Shown: positions 1 through 13,062, counted from the stretch's first letter. The stretch: 64,000 nucleotides of DNA from Capitella teleta (GCA_000328365.1 KB308778.1:64294-128293); one strand, 5' to 3'. The notes: generated from the sequence alone by a model not told the origin. A program made the numbers and translations.

Positions 1-679
1 GCCGATTCCCAAAAGAAACTTAAGTGGTAAAACGAAGTTCAGGAGGAGTTAAGTTGACTAAAATGATTCCAGAAACAAACTTAAGTCCTCTAGACCCTGC
101 AAAACTTAAGTGGCCTCTCTACCTGACTTAAATCAAACTTAGTGAATTCAAGATGGCGCCTATCAAAAGACGCCGGATTAATGCTATGGTCATAATGGTG
201 TCAATACCTAAAAGGAGCCTTCCAGACAGGAGCAATGCTCTGGAAGGCCTCCCAGAAGACACCCTCCCTAGTGCATCGATAAAGATTTAACGCAGATGGG
301 ATTTTGTTTTTGTTTTTATTTGTTTATCAGCGCGAAAACGTTATGACTGTAAAGCGGAAAAAAAGCACTTGTTGCGTTATGATTAGGAATCAACGACGCT
401 ATACACTCGCATTTCGCATTTGTGATGCTTTCGTTTTCGATAAAGTTCCGGAAAAATCATAAACAATTCATAAAACTCATGTTGCAGGGTTCGTTTAACA
501 CTGATCAAATTTCCTGTCATGTCTTATACGTTCCTTGGCAGATAGCCAAATCCGATTTACGCTTCTAAGTTAAGTTCAGCAAAAATGCGTTTGTGGAATC
601 GACTTAACTTGAAAACTTAACTTAACGCCTGGAGGACTTAACTTAAGTCCCAAAGTTAAGTTTTTTCTGGAATCGGCCC
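1..679. mobile_element. MITE with GGCCGATTCC termini (left tip cut by window edge)
   Basis: The left end starts GCCGATTCCCAAAAGAAAC and the right end finishes CTGGAATCGGCCC, so the termini are inverted repeats. Both arms (about 1-140 and 565-679) carry repeated ACTTAAGT and AAGTTAAG words in inverted arrangement. The interior has no coding potential. This fits a non-autonomous DNA transposon, but I cannot name the superfamily from the ends. The interior holds one near copy (372-383) of the dispersed GTGCGTTATGAT motif. Confidence 0.7.
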
Positions 680-794
680 TTGGTCTTTGTGGATTCCGCA
701 TCCTCATGGAAAAATGACAGCGATGTAATTTTGTGAGCCTCCCCCTTAGATCATAATGTAATAGCTTTATAGCGTTTACTTACTGAGGCCGCCC

Positions 795-828
<34 letters not shown>
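795..828. repeat. (TAG)n microsatellite
   Basis: Eleven tandem TAG units, perfect over about 34 bases. Confidence 0.95.
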
Positions 829-2292
829 TTACTTACTATTCTGCAATCTATCATTAAATTAAAAGACAATCGAGAGGTGATGACCTCTCATTTGCCAACA
901 AGCCAAAATCCTTCAAATAGGTAACCTGTCGGTCCATGATGAAAGAGACAAAGCTGAAACAACCTTTATACTGCACCCTTGAGTGACCCTCTGCAAAATA
1001 AAACTTGAAGACAAGACACATTTTTCATTTTATTTCGACCAATCATATATATGTTTACAATTAATACATATTTACTCGAACAGCCCTAAAAACATCAAAG
1101 GTACAATTTATCATGAAACCGAACATGAGCTTGGGGTGTGGAAATCTCCAAATTTCCCTAAACTCATTAATTTCTATAACCAATTAACCACGACCTAATA
1201 ACCACGATCAGGCGTATGAATATATTATTAGAAGTGATTAAATATGGTGACCCGGAAGTGAACTATCCAAATCTTCAAAGGTTATAAGCCAGTGATAAAA
1301 ACTTTGAAAAACAGAATTTTTCCGGAACCCAATATACACTGCCTAACATTATGATAATAATTTTATGAACCTCTATTTATCTTTACATTTATTTCTCTAC
1401 TGATTATAGTGCTTCTTTTTTCACGAATTTTCCTCACCCCAAAAAGAATAATTTTCACTAAACAGATATTCCAAACTAGTAATATTCCTTTGATTGACAT
1501 TCATTTGGAATTTTATTTTCAGAGATCCGATCAAGTTGACTGAATTACTAGCTGCGGAGAACATAATAAAGAAGTTTGCTTTTACTGTTCAAGTTAGCAG
1601 TGAGCCATCATATCTGGGTTCATCTCCAAAAATCCAATTCTATTCCTTCTCTATTTTTTTTAAACATGCTCACACCCTTAATTCAGCCATAGCTTTTTTT
1701 CTCATTTCTTTATCTCCTTTTTTCCCCCTTTTTTTTTTTTTTGTCCGTCAAGCTTGAACATAAATTCGACCTCCCATAAACCGGTTGGCGGAGCCATATG
1801 AGATAGCTGTCTTGCTGTTATCGCCCACTTGTGTTCCCTTCTGCGACACGCAGCTCAGCACAGCTCCGCGCTTTCTTGTTCCGTGTCGGACCACGTGTTG
1901 AGAACTTTGTTGTACTTTGTGTTGTTCTATTCTTTGAATTACTTTGTTCTTTCGGATTCATCTTGAAGCATCATATCTTCAACTAAATCTGGCGAGATGT
2001 CAGAACAGGAGGAAATTGCCCTACTAGGCGGGGATGCTCCTCCACCCTCCATTGGAGACCAAGGCAATCCAGGCTCTGGAGATTTCTCCATCCTAGGGAT
2101 GCTCGTGCCCCTCATCGCTAGAATATCGGAGTCGCTAGATGCACTCCAGTGCCCTAAGTCTTTTCTTTCAGGGGGATTTCTTGTATCACTTGTTCATGTT
2201 CATAAAATTTGCTTGAAAGTTTTCTGTTCAATTTGAAAGAAATATGTCATATTTAGGGCCTTTCAATTTTAATCATAATCAATTATCTAATA
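829..2292. other. no supported gene; two weak coding-like stretches
   Basis: AT-rich. At 1521 a good acceptor (TTTTATTTTCAG) precedes an open stretch to about 1617 whose translation begins RDPIKLTELLAAENIIKK, which could be an orphan exon or relic. At 1997 an open frame of 79 codons begins MSEQEEIALLGGD; I do not recognise it. A T-run lies at 1728-1742. Neither stretch is called a gene. Confidence 0.3.
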
Positions 2293-2560
2293 CAGTGAAA
2301 CGTACCCGCTAACTCGAAAACGGATAACTCGAAGACCCCTCTTCGTCGAAGTGTTTTCAAAGTCCCGACGACTCCCCTATACTTTAGCATTACAGATTGC
2401 TCGGATTCCTCGAACCCCGCTTCGTCGAAAAACCCTGTTCCTCGAACATATTTTTCGGTCCCTTGAGCAAAATCGAATCGTATTCGTCGAAGTTTTATTT
2501 TTATATTTTTATACTTTTATATTTTTTTAGATCAAAGAACCCTTTCGCTAATTGCAATTA
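2293..2560 (+). mobile_element. pogo/Tigger-like DNA transposon end
   Basis: After a TA (TAATACAGTG) comes CAGTGAAACGTACCCGCTAA, then a run of CTCGAAnn and TCGTCGAA words. This is the typical terminal architecture of Tc1/mariner-superfamily pogo/Tigger elements. The opposite terminus is not visible, and the piece runs into the minus-strand LINE fragment that follows. Confidence 0.6.
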
Positions 2561-2744
2561 ACGCAACTCTGTTTACTGTTTTGGACAATCATTTACAAAC
2601 AGAGTTCGACTCGCGTCGATTAAAGCAGCCGCCATGTTCAGAGGTTCAATTAGCAGCAAGCGTTCTGTTGTTCACGATGCTTGGTTAACAATAGAAGAGA
2701 GAGCATGTAGTGGATTTTCGATTGGAGTAAAACACATGAAGGCG

Positions 2745-3128
2745 TCTTGAGTCTTTTGACAGCCGCTATCACTTCAGCTAATGTAACGGTCATTACATTT
2801 GTTGATGTTTGACTTAATGCTTCGCTCAGCTGCGAGGTAATAGAACGCATCTCATGCGGATTTGATGGTACAGAATTATACAATGTTTTGTATTGATCGC
2901 CAAAGATATTTGCGATGCCAATATCAGTAACAGCGCTATCTATAGTTGGAGCAGTTATTTTCTTAGGGTTAACATTCTGAACCTCTTTCCAAAAACTGCG
3001 GTCATCTGCGATCATCATAAATGCTCGCTTGTGTTCCATAGCCACTGGCTCTGCCAAATTCAGCAGAAGCATGGCCTTCTGACTCGCTGAGGTATTCGCC
3101 AGACACTCGACGTAAATATCAAATTCAA
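2745..3128 (-). mobile_element. LINE ORF2 fragment (endonuclease-RT linker)
   Basis: The minus-strand translation contains DRSFWKEVQNVNP, IANIFGDQYKTLYNSVPS and VIAAVKRLKT. These are characteristic of the segment between endonuclease and reverse transcriptase in jockey/CR1/RTE-type non-LTR retrotransposons, where the FADKYKxLYNSVP-like motif sits. The similarity stops abruptly near 2745 at the KRLKT position, so this is a truncated copy. It lies antisense to, and just left of, a second LINE fragment. Confidence 0.8.
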
Positions 3129-3136
3129 GTTTTTAT

Positions 3137-5570
3137 TTGCGCCAGTTCTCAATAACATTTCCACTGAACGAAAGAATCGTTGGTTTCCAAGCAGATTCTA
3201 TCTTCATTGGTAGGGGCAGGTGTAAGCCCTCAAAGTGCAACAAAACCTTCAACCAACAAACGACCCAAGAAGAACACCCCAAGCATGAAAAAACAGCATT
3301 TGTGAGGCCATGCAAGAACAGGAGAAAGATGCCATGAGAAAGAAACGTCATCATTCAACGCCTGCGTGAAAAAAAAAGAAAAAAAAGAAAAAAGATCAAC
3401 AACAGATAGGAGAGAATGAAAGAAGATGAGCAACAAATTGAGAGGATTGTGGACGCATTGGAACTGAGCCTAGAAATTGAAAACTTCTTGTACCGACTGG
3501 GAAAAATACCCAATAAAGATCCCGATAGGGAATATATTACTAGCCATTGATCTTAACTACTAGTAGTTAAGATCAATGTTACTAGCAGACCCCTGAAGTT
3601 GTGCTTCAATAGTGAAGACAAGGTGAAGATGCTCATAGGAAGGCTGAGCAAATTTATAGATGCAGAAGAATATATTAAGCGTACTAGTATTAGAGTTCAA
3701 CACGACATAAATCTACAAGAAATTAAAAGCGAGAGACTAGGAAACTTGTACAGGAAGCCAAAAGCTCAACACTAACAGAGTGTGGGGACTTCAAACACGT
3801 AGTGAGAGGAAAAAAAGATAATCAGAGTGAAAGCCAGAAACAACAGTCGGAGCAGGAGAAAGACCCAAAAGAACTCAACATCTGGATCACAAACATAGAC
3901 ACCCTAACAATAACAAAATTTAATGAATTAAAGACCATAATAAAAGAATCACCACCAAATGTAGTACCATAGCCCTACAAGAAGATAAAACAAAAAAAAA
4001 AAACAAAAAAAAACATACAAACTGGAAGGGAAAGAATTATAACAGAATTATAAAATAACGGGATACAATATAGAAGAAATGATACGAGAAGAGGAAAGAT
4101 GAATGATGATGTACATTAAAAACCACACAGGCAACGAGACTTCTGGTGGAAAAAGGTCAAGTGGCAATCTTCGCATCAATATACAGAAGTCCCAAATCAA
4201 GTAAAGAAAATTCTGACAACATTAACACATTCATTTGAAATATCAGCAACGAAAGGGGTTACACTCCAATTGCGGGAGACTTCAACTACCGTACTATTGG
4301 GTGGAAAACTATGGCAGGAAGAACAGAAGCGGATATCGAATTCATTGAGGCTTTAAGAGATGAATTCCCCATACAGTTTGGGGATCATCCAACAAGAGGA
4401 AGAGGCAGCAACAACCCCTCCATCCTTGATCTAGTATTAACGAACGAGCACACAGCAACCCCAACAGTTGAGTACCACCAGCCGTTAGGTAAAAGCGACC
4501 ATAGCATTCTGGACATCAGGATAGAAATGAAGCAATCTGAAACATTCATAAAAACAATATCAAATTACAACTGAGAAAATTTCGACAGGATGAGAAGGGT
4601 ACTAAGTGACGTCGACTGGGAGGATGGACTGGGAAGAGAAGAAACTACGCAAAAAAAGTGGGAACTTTTTCATGAAACAATCATCAATGCAGTAAACAGA
4701 TGTGTACCGAAGATTAAGATTAAAAGGGAAATACTTAGAAATATACGTGTTGACAATAAATCTTTAATCAAAATTAGAAAATATTAAAGAAGAGATTATG
4801 GAAACAATACCTTGATACTGGAAACCAAACCATCTACCAAGATTAATACAGAACAAGAAACCAAGTATGGTAGCTAACAAGGAAGAACACGAGAGAGCTG
4901 GAGAAGAACATTGCCAAAGAAGCTAAAAAAAAAATAAAAATAAAAATAAAAATAACAATAAATAATTGGACATACGTACGCAAATTAAAAAAAAAAATAC
5001 AGAAAAACGATCCCACAGCTTTTGAAAACAGATAACCCCAATGATGGTATGCTGACAGAAAACAACCAAGAGAAAGCTCACTGGAATCTTTCTCCATCAT
5101 CATATATCCTACAATAGAGCAAGATCTCATCATCACAGAAGCCTCAGTTCTACATCACCTATCCAAATTAAAGAAAAGAAATCACCAGGACCAAATGGAA
5201 TTCACCTGAGAATATTAATTGAGATAACAAAAAAATAAATAACAAATAACAAATAACAAATAAATAAATAAAAAATAAAAAATAAAAGAAGCTAAACCAC
5301 TTAGTATCATATATAAACATTCAGCCGACATTACAGCCATCCACAAAAAGGGAGATAAGAGAATGACCGGAAATTACAGACCAGTCAGTTTAACATCAGT
5401 ACCTTGCAAAATAATGGGGAAAATAATAAGAAAATCAATCATGGACCACCTCATAAGAACTAATATCCTGAGCAATAAACAATATAAGGACACTCACTAA
5501 AACTATACCACCAGTCAGCAAAAACAGAACTCAGTTACTCAGAAAAAAAATAGTTTCAAAATCAGGATAG
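3137..5570 (+). mobile_element. degraded CR1/jockey-type LINE (ORF1 and ORF2 remnants)
   Basis: In order: an ORF1-like RNA-binding segment around 3400-3760 (IENFLYRLGK, RPLKLCFNSEDKVKMLIGRL); the endonuclease C-terminus at 4240-4570 (IAGDFNY, GDHPTRGRGSNNPSILDLVL, PLGKSDHSILDI); the linker at 4590-4790; and the reverse transcriptase start at 5140-5500 (KGDKRMTGNYRPVSLTS, CKIMGKIIRKSIMDHL). Stops and frame changes are frequent. A-rich simple repeats (4924-4990, 5221-5290) have grown inside it. The RT palm (FADD/YADD) is missing, so it is a dead, 3'-incomplete copy. Confidence 0.85.
3545..3578. repeat. 34-bp perfect palindrome
   Basis: Arms of 17 bases centred on ACTACTAGTAGT, flanked by CATTGATCTT and AAGATCAATG, with no spacer and no mismatch. 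It lies inside the LINE ORF1 remnant and interrupts its frame. Confidence 0.95.
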
Positions 5571-8500
5571 CCTAACTTTGGAAATCGGCGCATCGCAATC
5601 TACTTTCGAACTGGTCCATCATCTCAAGAATCACCCCGAACACAATTGATCCTTTCCGGCTATCATAAAATGCATCAAAATAAAATAAAATAAAATAAAA
5701 TAAAAGGAGCTCATCGTAAGAGGCTATTTAATCCTGAAGATCAGAAGAGGATCTGTAAGTACTCGTATACTCGTATACTGGCCTAAATCTCTGATCGGGA
5801 ATAACAAATCGCTTGGCTGATATAAACGAACTTTAAGCTGGTTCAGCACGCGCGGAATTGGACAACAAAACTGTCACTGAGTTGTAAGCTGTCACTTTCG
5901 TGCATTTAACGCATTGTGTTTTTAATTCAGCCGGCATTTGTGTTTAATCGCGACATTTTTGGGTGATAATTTGGTCAAATTTTGACCTTTATCGGCTTTA
6001 ATAAAGGTTTTGTATCTGAGCGATAATAGGGAATAATTCGTATATCCAATAGCCGAATAGGAAATGCTCTATATTACCTATACTGGCTATAGGCCTACCG
6101 GATTGAGAATATTGGAACAGTTCATCTTTACAGCGACAGTCACACTCTCACGGCTCATATAGCTCAACGATCTTTCATGGGTATGATGACTAAATAAACA
6201 TTGTTCTGGATTTGTTTTGAAAGTTGTGATGCCCTCCTACTTTTGGGATATCGCTCTCATTGTCTAACGAGCAGACGACGCCACAGCACCAGTCTGTCTC
6301 GTAGATCGTGGAACTCATCTTCAATTTTGAAGAGGGAAGTGAGCACGCGAAAGAAAATAGTCCAACATTTGTGCTCGTGTTTCAAATGTAATTCGACATT
6401 TAAATGTTATTAATGTTTATTTGAAAAACTGATAACATATTTATGATTAGACATATTGTATTAACTTTCTGAAATTTGATTCCTTTCATGCACTCAAAAT
6501 TAGGCAATATCCATACTCAAAGTGTAAACATTAGCACGTGTTGTGCGTCTGACAGCTGTCATTTTGAACTCGATTGGACCATGTTCGGAATATTTTCTTC
6601 CGAAGAACTCCTTTTTCGTGCTGTGTAAATGCGAAAAAGGGATAACAGACCTGTTCTGTTCCACGATTGGCATAATTCCTACACCAAAATATTGATTAGG
6701 CTATTGATATGATATAATTATGTACAAGTACACCATGTGCATGTAGATTGAAGTTAGTCGTGTTCAACTAATGTTGAAGCATCAGCATAATTATCACAAG
6801 GTAATTTTGATTTTAATAGGGTTTTATTATTTCATAGCAGCATAAAATTATCTCTAGATTCTAGGATGGGAAGGGAAGCGGTGGTAGCTAATATGTCTAC
6901 TTAATATAGGCATAACCACACTGTAGCACAGGACTGCAATCTCTACAATTGTTGCTGCCATTAACGGTTTTGAATTTCCAAGTTTGAGGTGCAGAAAGTG
7001 ACAGTGAACATTACTGTCTGTGACGCATATTATTATTTTTTTCATTGCTGTGAATTATGATTCGTGAAAACTCCTGCGTGTCTCTGCTCATCTGATACGC
7101 ATCAGAAAATATTTTATCCAATCTTTGCAGTGATTGCACGCATACAAGTAAATAACTTATGAGCTTCAGTAAATATAGCAAACACAATTTAAATAGTTTA
7201 TTGAGATACTGAAAACACAATTTAAATAGTTTGAGATACTGAAATATAAACTAAACAGATGAATTAAGCAATTACAGATGGCATTGGGTGACAACATGTA
7301 CAAAATTTAAATTGTTCGAGTAGCTTAAGTCATAAAGGCATGTTAACAAATGTGAAGATGAGTCAATGCAAGTCGGATGTAAATCCAGTTATGCTTCATG
7401 AAATTATGATAGAGATCAATGATGGACATTTTCACAATGACACATGATACTAGTAGGTAGAATTCAGTAGAGACCCAAATGAGATTTGCATGATCAGGCG
7501 TCCAATATGGCTGTAATTTCAGCATCTTGGTTCTAGGAATCTAGAACAGTACGAAAGAAATGGAGCAGCAGGTAGCAAGAATTTGGAGTGAGTCACACTG
7601 ATCGAGACATTCTCAATTTTGCCGCAGAAGATAAGTTGTTTCTTCGTCATGTACAACTTCTAATTTCTGTATTTTGATAAGTGATGGAAATACATATTTC
7701 AGTGATGAAGAATCTGAAATATTAAATTTTTCTTTCAAAATAAATGAAATGAGTCAAATTATAGGAATTTACTTCAATATTGACGAGTTGATTCTGGATT
7801 GCCACATGGAAATAAGGTTGACTTGCTGAATCACAGACAGAGACTGTTGTAAATTCGTAAGACCTTGCCTAGCTGTACGTACGGGAGTAATGCCATACAC
7901 GCCAGAGATGTGTCATCATTCGAATGCGCCATACAGGGGCCTGAAAAACAAAAACAAAAACAGAATATTAAATAATTTTTTATGGTTATAATTCATTCAC
8001 AGTTATGATTGATTTCAAACTCAGGGTAACTTGAAAGGTAAGATATGCAGCTTGATTGTATTTCTTTCAATCAAACCTCACCCTCGCCCCCCTCTCCCCC
8101 CCCCCCAAAAAAAAAAAATATATATATATATAATAATAATAATAGTAAATAAGGAACAAGTTTAATTATATTAAAAATGATGGTGTTTGAAATAAGAAAG
8201 GACGAACTAGGAGAATCTCTTATTCCTTCGATGAGACACTGTCGCAGGGGGTGTCCTCTCAGCTTCTATCAATATCAACTATATTATCGCCCATGTAGCA
8301 TGAATTCGTCACCTCAGACATCTAAAGACGGAATTTAGCTAGTTCTAGCCATTTCCACGCCTTGAGAAATATAAAATCGATAGCGCTCATTGTTATATTC
8401 AAATTTCTTGTGTTATTAAGTCCATGAAACGTTCAACTCACCTGAAATCTGTAAATTTCTCTTTTCTCAGCTGATTCGATCGCTGAGTGCACGCCATTGT

Positions 8501-8856
8501 AAAAGTTGCAGATAAGCGATAATAAGCAAAGTAGATCTGTCGTCTGCATGATTACCCAGAACCCCTTGCGAGTTATGACACAGTTTGGTCGGAGCGGCCA
8601 ACTGAGTGTTACACAATGATATCGCTCTGTTCTAGAGCAGTCCTGAGTCTGAAACTTCAGATTCTGCTTCAGAATTTACCAAAAGTATACTGTACAACAG
8701 GAAATTTAGGCAGACTGCAAATTTAGCAGTTTCATGGCTGATGCCTTTTTCACAGCCACAAATATTCTTTGAAATAGAGGATTATGAGTGTGTTATGTAA
8801 TGATAGTGGATACCAGGTAGGCCCACATTTCAACTATATATGGGGCATGTTTTTCA

Positions 8857-9140
8857 TTCAACTTCAACTTTGACCGTGACATCTGAACAGGAGAAATTTC
8901 TGGCCCACTGGATAAGGAACCGAGAACCTGGAAGTTAATGAACCGCTTCAGGTTTAACTATTTAAGTCTCGCGAGTTTTGGTTGTTAACTTGTTATGTGA
9001 GAAATATTGTGTAGAAATTTCTTGTCACGTGACAATTGGGCGAGACATCGTCTAAAGTCTTGTGGAGTGTTTTTCATGCAATGCATGTCTGGTCCAATAA
9101 TTTCTCCGGTTCTGACGTCACGGTTCAAGTTGAAGTTGAA
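8857..9140. repeat. long inverted repeat (foldback), arms about 50 bp
   Basis: The left arm 8857-8907 starts TTCAACTTCAACTTTGACCG. The reverse complement of the right arm 9090-9140 starts TTCAACTTCAACTTGAACCG, and the match continues through GGAGAAATT and TGGnCCA. The loop is about 180 bases. It could be a MITE or a transcribed hairpin. Confidence 0.8.
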
Positions 9141-9554
9141 AAAAAAAAACCGCTCTAAATGATTCATGACTCCCTGTCTCATTTCACATGTATTCCATAT
9201 TATGATATTTTATGATATTTCTACCTTGAAGTGAGTAACTCCCCTTTACGTTATACTAAATATATAATATACGTTAATAATATTCCTAATTCATATATAC
9301 TTCAGATGTGGGCTGTCTTCATTGTTCCAGACGAATAAATGGTATTATACTTATTTAATAATTATTCGCGGTCAAGCGTAATTTTATATAAGATCTCCCA
9401 GAAAGATTTTGTGTGCATCTAATTTTCGCAGTCAACTGTGAATTCTTTTGAAAAGGAGGCAACACTGCGCTCTGATTGGCTCTCTAAAAATTTGAATATC
9501 TGAGCAAGCATGAAAACGCGCTCTAATTCGCTCTGAACAGAGTGCTCTGATTCG

Positions 9555-9673
9555 CTAGCCAAACGGCCCTTTTAGTTTTATTGCTCCAAAATTTTTTCCC
9601 GAGCTCGAAGTACATGTAATGTAATTTTGTAATTTTGTCCAAAGCGTTGTGGGCCGCAGGTTGCCGATGCCTG
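9555..9673 (-). mobile_element. hAT-like terminal fragment
   Basis: Read on the minus strand, the piece begins CAGGCATCGGCAACCTGCGG at about 9672. This closely resembles the CAGGGGTCGGCAACCTnnGG termini of Charlie-type hAT elements. The other terminus is not clear. Confidence 0.5.
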
Positions 9674-9992
9674 GTGGATAACATGCCTTTTATCATTTTT
9701 TTTGAATGTTCAAAAATGAGATTGCTGACACTGCCTGTCACAGTTAAGAGCTTGCTGCTGTAAATAGTATTAAATACTTTGGCGGTAGTGGGTGTGAGAT
9801 TAATAAATTTCTGATTTGTTAGGAGTTTGTTTGTAACCAAAATAATACTGTATGTCCTATGCAATAGCACTCTACAAATTCTTTGCATGTCTTGATTTGT
9901 GGCTGTCTTTGACAGTGGACATTTGAGACGTTGAATGTGCGATTGGAATATTATTGTATAATCATTATTTATGACTAATTTCTGAGCAGAGC

Positions 9993-12900
9993 ATGAAGCA
10001 CGTGACGCCTGAGATCTCGTGGCATGGGAGGGACCCCGTGTACAGCGCGGACTTCCAGCCCCTGAAGGACTCAGTCCTGCGCATGGCCACATGTGGAACG
10101 GACAAGAACATTCGGGTGAGAGGTCTCCTCACAAAACGATTGATCTTAACGCTGATGTGCAGATTTGGGAGGTTTCTCTGGATGCTGACGCAAAGGTCAA
10201 GGTCACCTTCCTGTCGTCCTTGAATCGACACACGCGCGCGGTTAACGTGGTCCGCTTCTCACCAAACGGTTTGTGCTTGTCTCTCGTTGAGTGTTCTGAG
10301 TGAGAGTAATAATTGTGAGTATTTTTTTTACTATTTGCAGGGCAAATCCTTGCCTCTGGAGCGGATGGTGAGTGAGTTGTTGAGTGTTCTCTCTCTGCAT
10401 TTGATTTTCTCTGCAGATTCGTCGATCATTCTCTGGAAGAGGAACCCAATGCCTCCGTCTGCTGCCAACATATTCGCTGATGAAGAGGAAGAAAATCGAG
10501 AAAGTTGGACGGTTTTCAAAGTTCTCAGGTCAGAGAGGTGAAAAAATGACAAAACTTTAAATTTGACCTTCAGGAGTCACCTTGAGGACGTGTATGACCT
10601 CAGTTGGTCGTCGGATGGCCTTCACCTTCTGTCTGGTTCGGTTGACAACACGGCCATCTTGTGGGACGTGAGGAAAGGTCAGAAACTGTGGATGTTCACT
10701 GACCACAAGAGCTTTGTGCAGGGCGTGGCCTTTGACCCCTTGGGGGCGTATCTCGCGTCCATCAGCTGCGACAGGTTCTTACCCTCCCCCCCCCCCTAGC
10801 ATTCTGATACGTTTTGTTGATCAGGAGTTGTCGCGTCTACTCAATGTCCACTCGTTCGTGCGTCCAGAACATCACCAAGATGCCCTCCATGCAAAACAAC
10901 AACAACAGCACTTGCCCCTCGTCCAACATCCCTCCAAACTCAAAAAGCAAATCATCGCGTATTTTCCATGACGATACGATGAAATCGTTCTTCCGGCGAA
11001 TGTCTTTCAGTCCAGATGGTCAGCTGTTGGTGGTGCCCTCTGGATGCCTCGAGGCAAACCAAACCGAACAAAACAGCGTTCACACGACACTCGTTTTCTC
11101 CAGACACAATTTCTCCAAGTGAGTACGCTTTTATCTCATCTTATCTCATCTTATCTTATCTTCTGCTAAGACCTGTGATACACCTCCCGGGACCAAGCAA
11201 AGCCACAATCCTCGTGCGTTTTAATCCGGTTCTTTATGTTCTGCGCCCCATTCAACAATCAAATCAAAGCCAGTCTCCTGACTCCATCTTCAGGTACAAT
11301 AAACCCCCGCCTCCATATTGCACAGTGATGTGTTATCATTTGCAGCCTGCCATATCGCATGGTTTTCGCTGTGGGGTCGGAAGACTCTGTTGTGTTGTAT
11401 GACACCCAGCAGCCTCGCCCTTTTGCCCTCCTCTCCAACATCCATTATCACACGCTCAGCGACCTCTCATGGCGAGTGCCAATCAATCCACGCCTTCAAT
11501 CCACTGACGTTCCACTTGCAGGTCACATGACGGTCGCTTCCTGAGCGTCTCCTCAACTGACGGCTTCATCACACTCGTCACTTTCGCTGAGGGTGAACTT
11601 GGAGAAGCGTATCACACGCAGGTGACAGACTTTCTCTTGTGACTGATATGGCATCACTGAAATCTTATTTAATATTCAGGTGGTGACGGTGATGACGCAA
11701 TCTCATTTTGACGAAGCAGAGAAAGAAAAAGCTGAAGCCAAGAAAAGTCGAACGAAAAAAGATATTCCAGTGAGTCCTCTTTTCATAATTTATTAATTTA
11801 TTCGTTTTGTTTTTTCATAGATGGCTGTCGATTCGGAGGAACCTTCCAAGGAGAAGGATACTTCGGACGCCAATGCCTCCTCCAGGCAGGATGAGGTCAT
11901 GACCTCTGGACCTGAGGTTGTGACCTCTAGACGAGTGCAACTCACCACACTGCAGAGTGTTCCTTCAAATCAGGTCAGTTCTGTTGTTACTCTCAAGTGG
12001 TGACCAAAGTGGTGATGGCCGAATTTTTAATTCGTTCGAAAAGCCGAAGCTTTGAGCAGAATATATTCATGGAAGTCGAATACACTGTATTATACAGAGC
12101 CACTCCATTGCAGTAATATCTTTGATTGTTAAATAGACTTGTAGGATTAAGCAATTGACGTCCCTTCAGGTATTGAACCAATCAAGAGCAGCTCGACATG
12201 TGATTGGTTTTGTCACGTGATACGATGCCCCGCCTTCTTTTAAGGCAATAAGTTAGATGAAATTCACAAAAGTGAGCCACGCGATACTCCCCTGATAAAG
12301 CCCTGCGCCCCTCAGCCAACTAAATCACGAATAAGGAAGTTGTGCAATTAGATGTTTGATTGATCATTAAGTCTAATATAATCTCAAAAGCTCAAAACCA
12401 CTTGCAATGATTGCTAACCCCATTGTTTACATTCATTTCACGATTTCACTCGTGAACGTTTGATCTTCTCGTAGGAAGTTTGGAGTTGAGTTAAGGTATG
12501 CTTTGTTGATTCTCATGAATTGTTATGCATATAGCGTTTAATTACTGCAAGTAATGCGGGCTCTTGCACACGGGTGAGTGAACAAAGTAAACAAGAGTTT
12601 AATTTACTCAGGAGAAAAAATATATCCTGACTAGGAGTAAAAGCCTCTCTCCAAGCGACCATCAAATGTGGAATATTTCAACCACAGGAGTTCTACCGAT
12701 ACGATTGAGATGTTCTGATGCTCTTTGTAGGTTTCTGATGACTCCTCTGAATGTCCTCTGCAGTTGGAGCTGACCAGTGACGCCATCTTACCTGAACCCT
12801 CTTCTCCCCTGTGCTCACAATCAACTTCATTCTCTTCTCCATTCGCTGTGAAAACTCCTCGCAGAATTCAACCAGTTCTCCTGCAAGCCTCCTCCTCTTC

Positions 12901-13015
12901 TCCCAGCTCAGGAGGAGGAGGAGGAGGAGGAAGAGGAGGAGGAGGTGTTGCCAAGGAGGTCGTTCCATCTCCCAAACCCAGACGGGTTCAGTTGACGACC
13001 CTTAAGAGTGACTGA
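9993..13015 (+). CDS. CHAF1B: chromatin assembly factor 1 subunit B (p60), WD40 protein
   Basis: WD40 subunit of CAF-1, which deposits H3-H4 on newly replicated or repaired DNA in the nucleus. Exons: 9993-10115, 10163-10268, 10341-10367, 10417-10528, 10574-10774, 10825-11118, 11171-11293, 11346-11471, 11522-11621, 11680-11769, 11821-11973, 12731-13015. All phases join, giving 579 residues (human about 559). Family signatures in order: [99 protein letters not shown]. The acidic/lysine-rich tail keeps two conserved C-terminal boxes, [11 protein letters not shown] and [12 protein letters not shown]. Intron 8 needs a GC-AG junction (gcgagt) to keep the [16 protein letters not shown] frame. Introns are 45-75 nt except the last (757 nt). 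The last exon carries a (GGA)n-encoded glycine run. The start matches the family start; a splice-acceptor-like CAG lies just upstream. Confidence 0.95.
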
Positions 13016-13056
13016 CCTTTGACCTGGGTGATTCTCTGATTAGAAAAATGATCTAC

Positions 13057-13062
13057 AATAAA
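13057..13062 (+). terminator. CHAF1B poly(A) signal
   Basis: AATAAA 42 bases after the CHAF1B stop codon, the first such hexamer on this strand. Confidence 0.7.

Larger units (their letters stand above)
5571..9992. other. gene-poor repeat-rich interval
   Basis: No coding region can be supported. It holds a (TAAAA)n tract at about 5677-5704 and a roughly 30-bp tandem duplication near 7180-7245 (AATTTAAATAGTTT twice). At 8090-8145 there is a C-run, A-run, (TA)n and (ATA)n composite. The inverted repeat at 8857-9140 and the hAT-like end at 9555-9673 are listed separately. A GATTGGCT (inverted CCAAT) lies near 9472, about 520 bases before the CHAF1B start. Confidence 0.6.

Noticed and set aside
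1997-2236. 79-codon frame starting MSEQEEIALLGGD
   Set aside because: Looks protein-like, but no family, no downstream frame and no splice partner could be supported.
9523-10092. 189-codon minus-strand open frame
   Set aside because: It runs antisense through CHAF1B exon 1 and a hAT-like terminal repeat; no protein motif.
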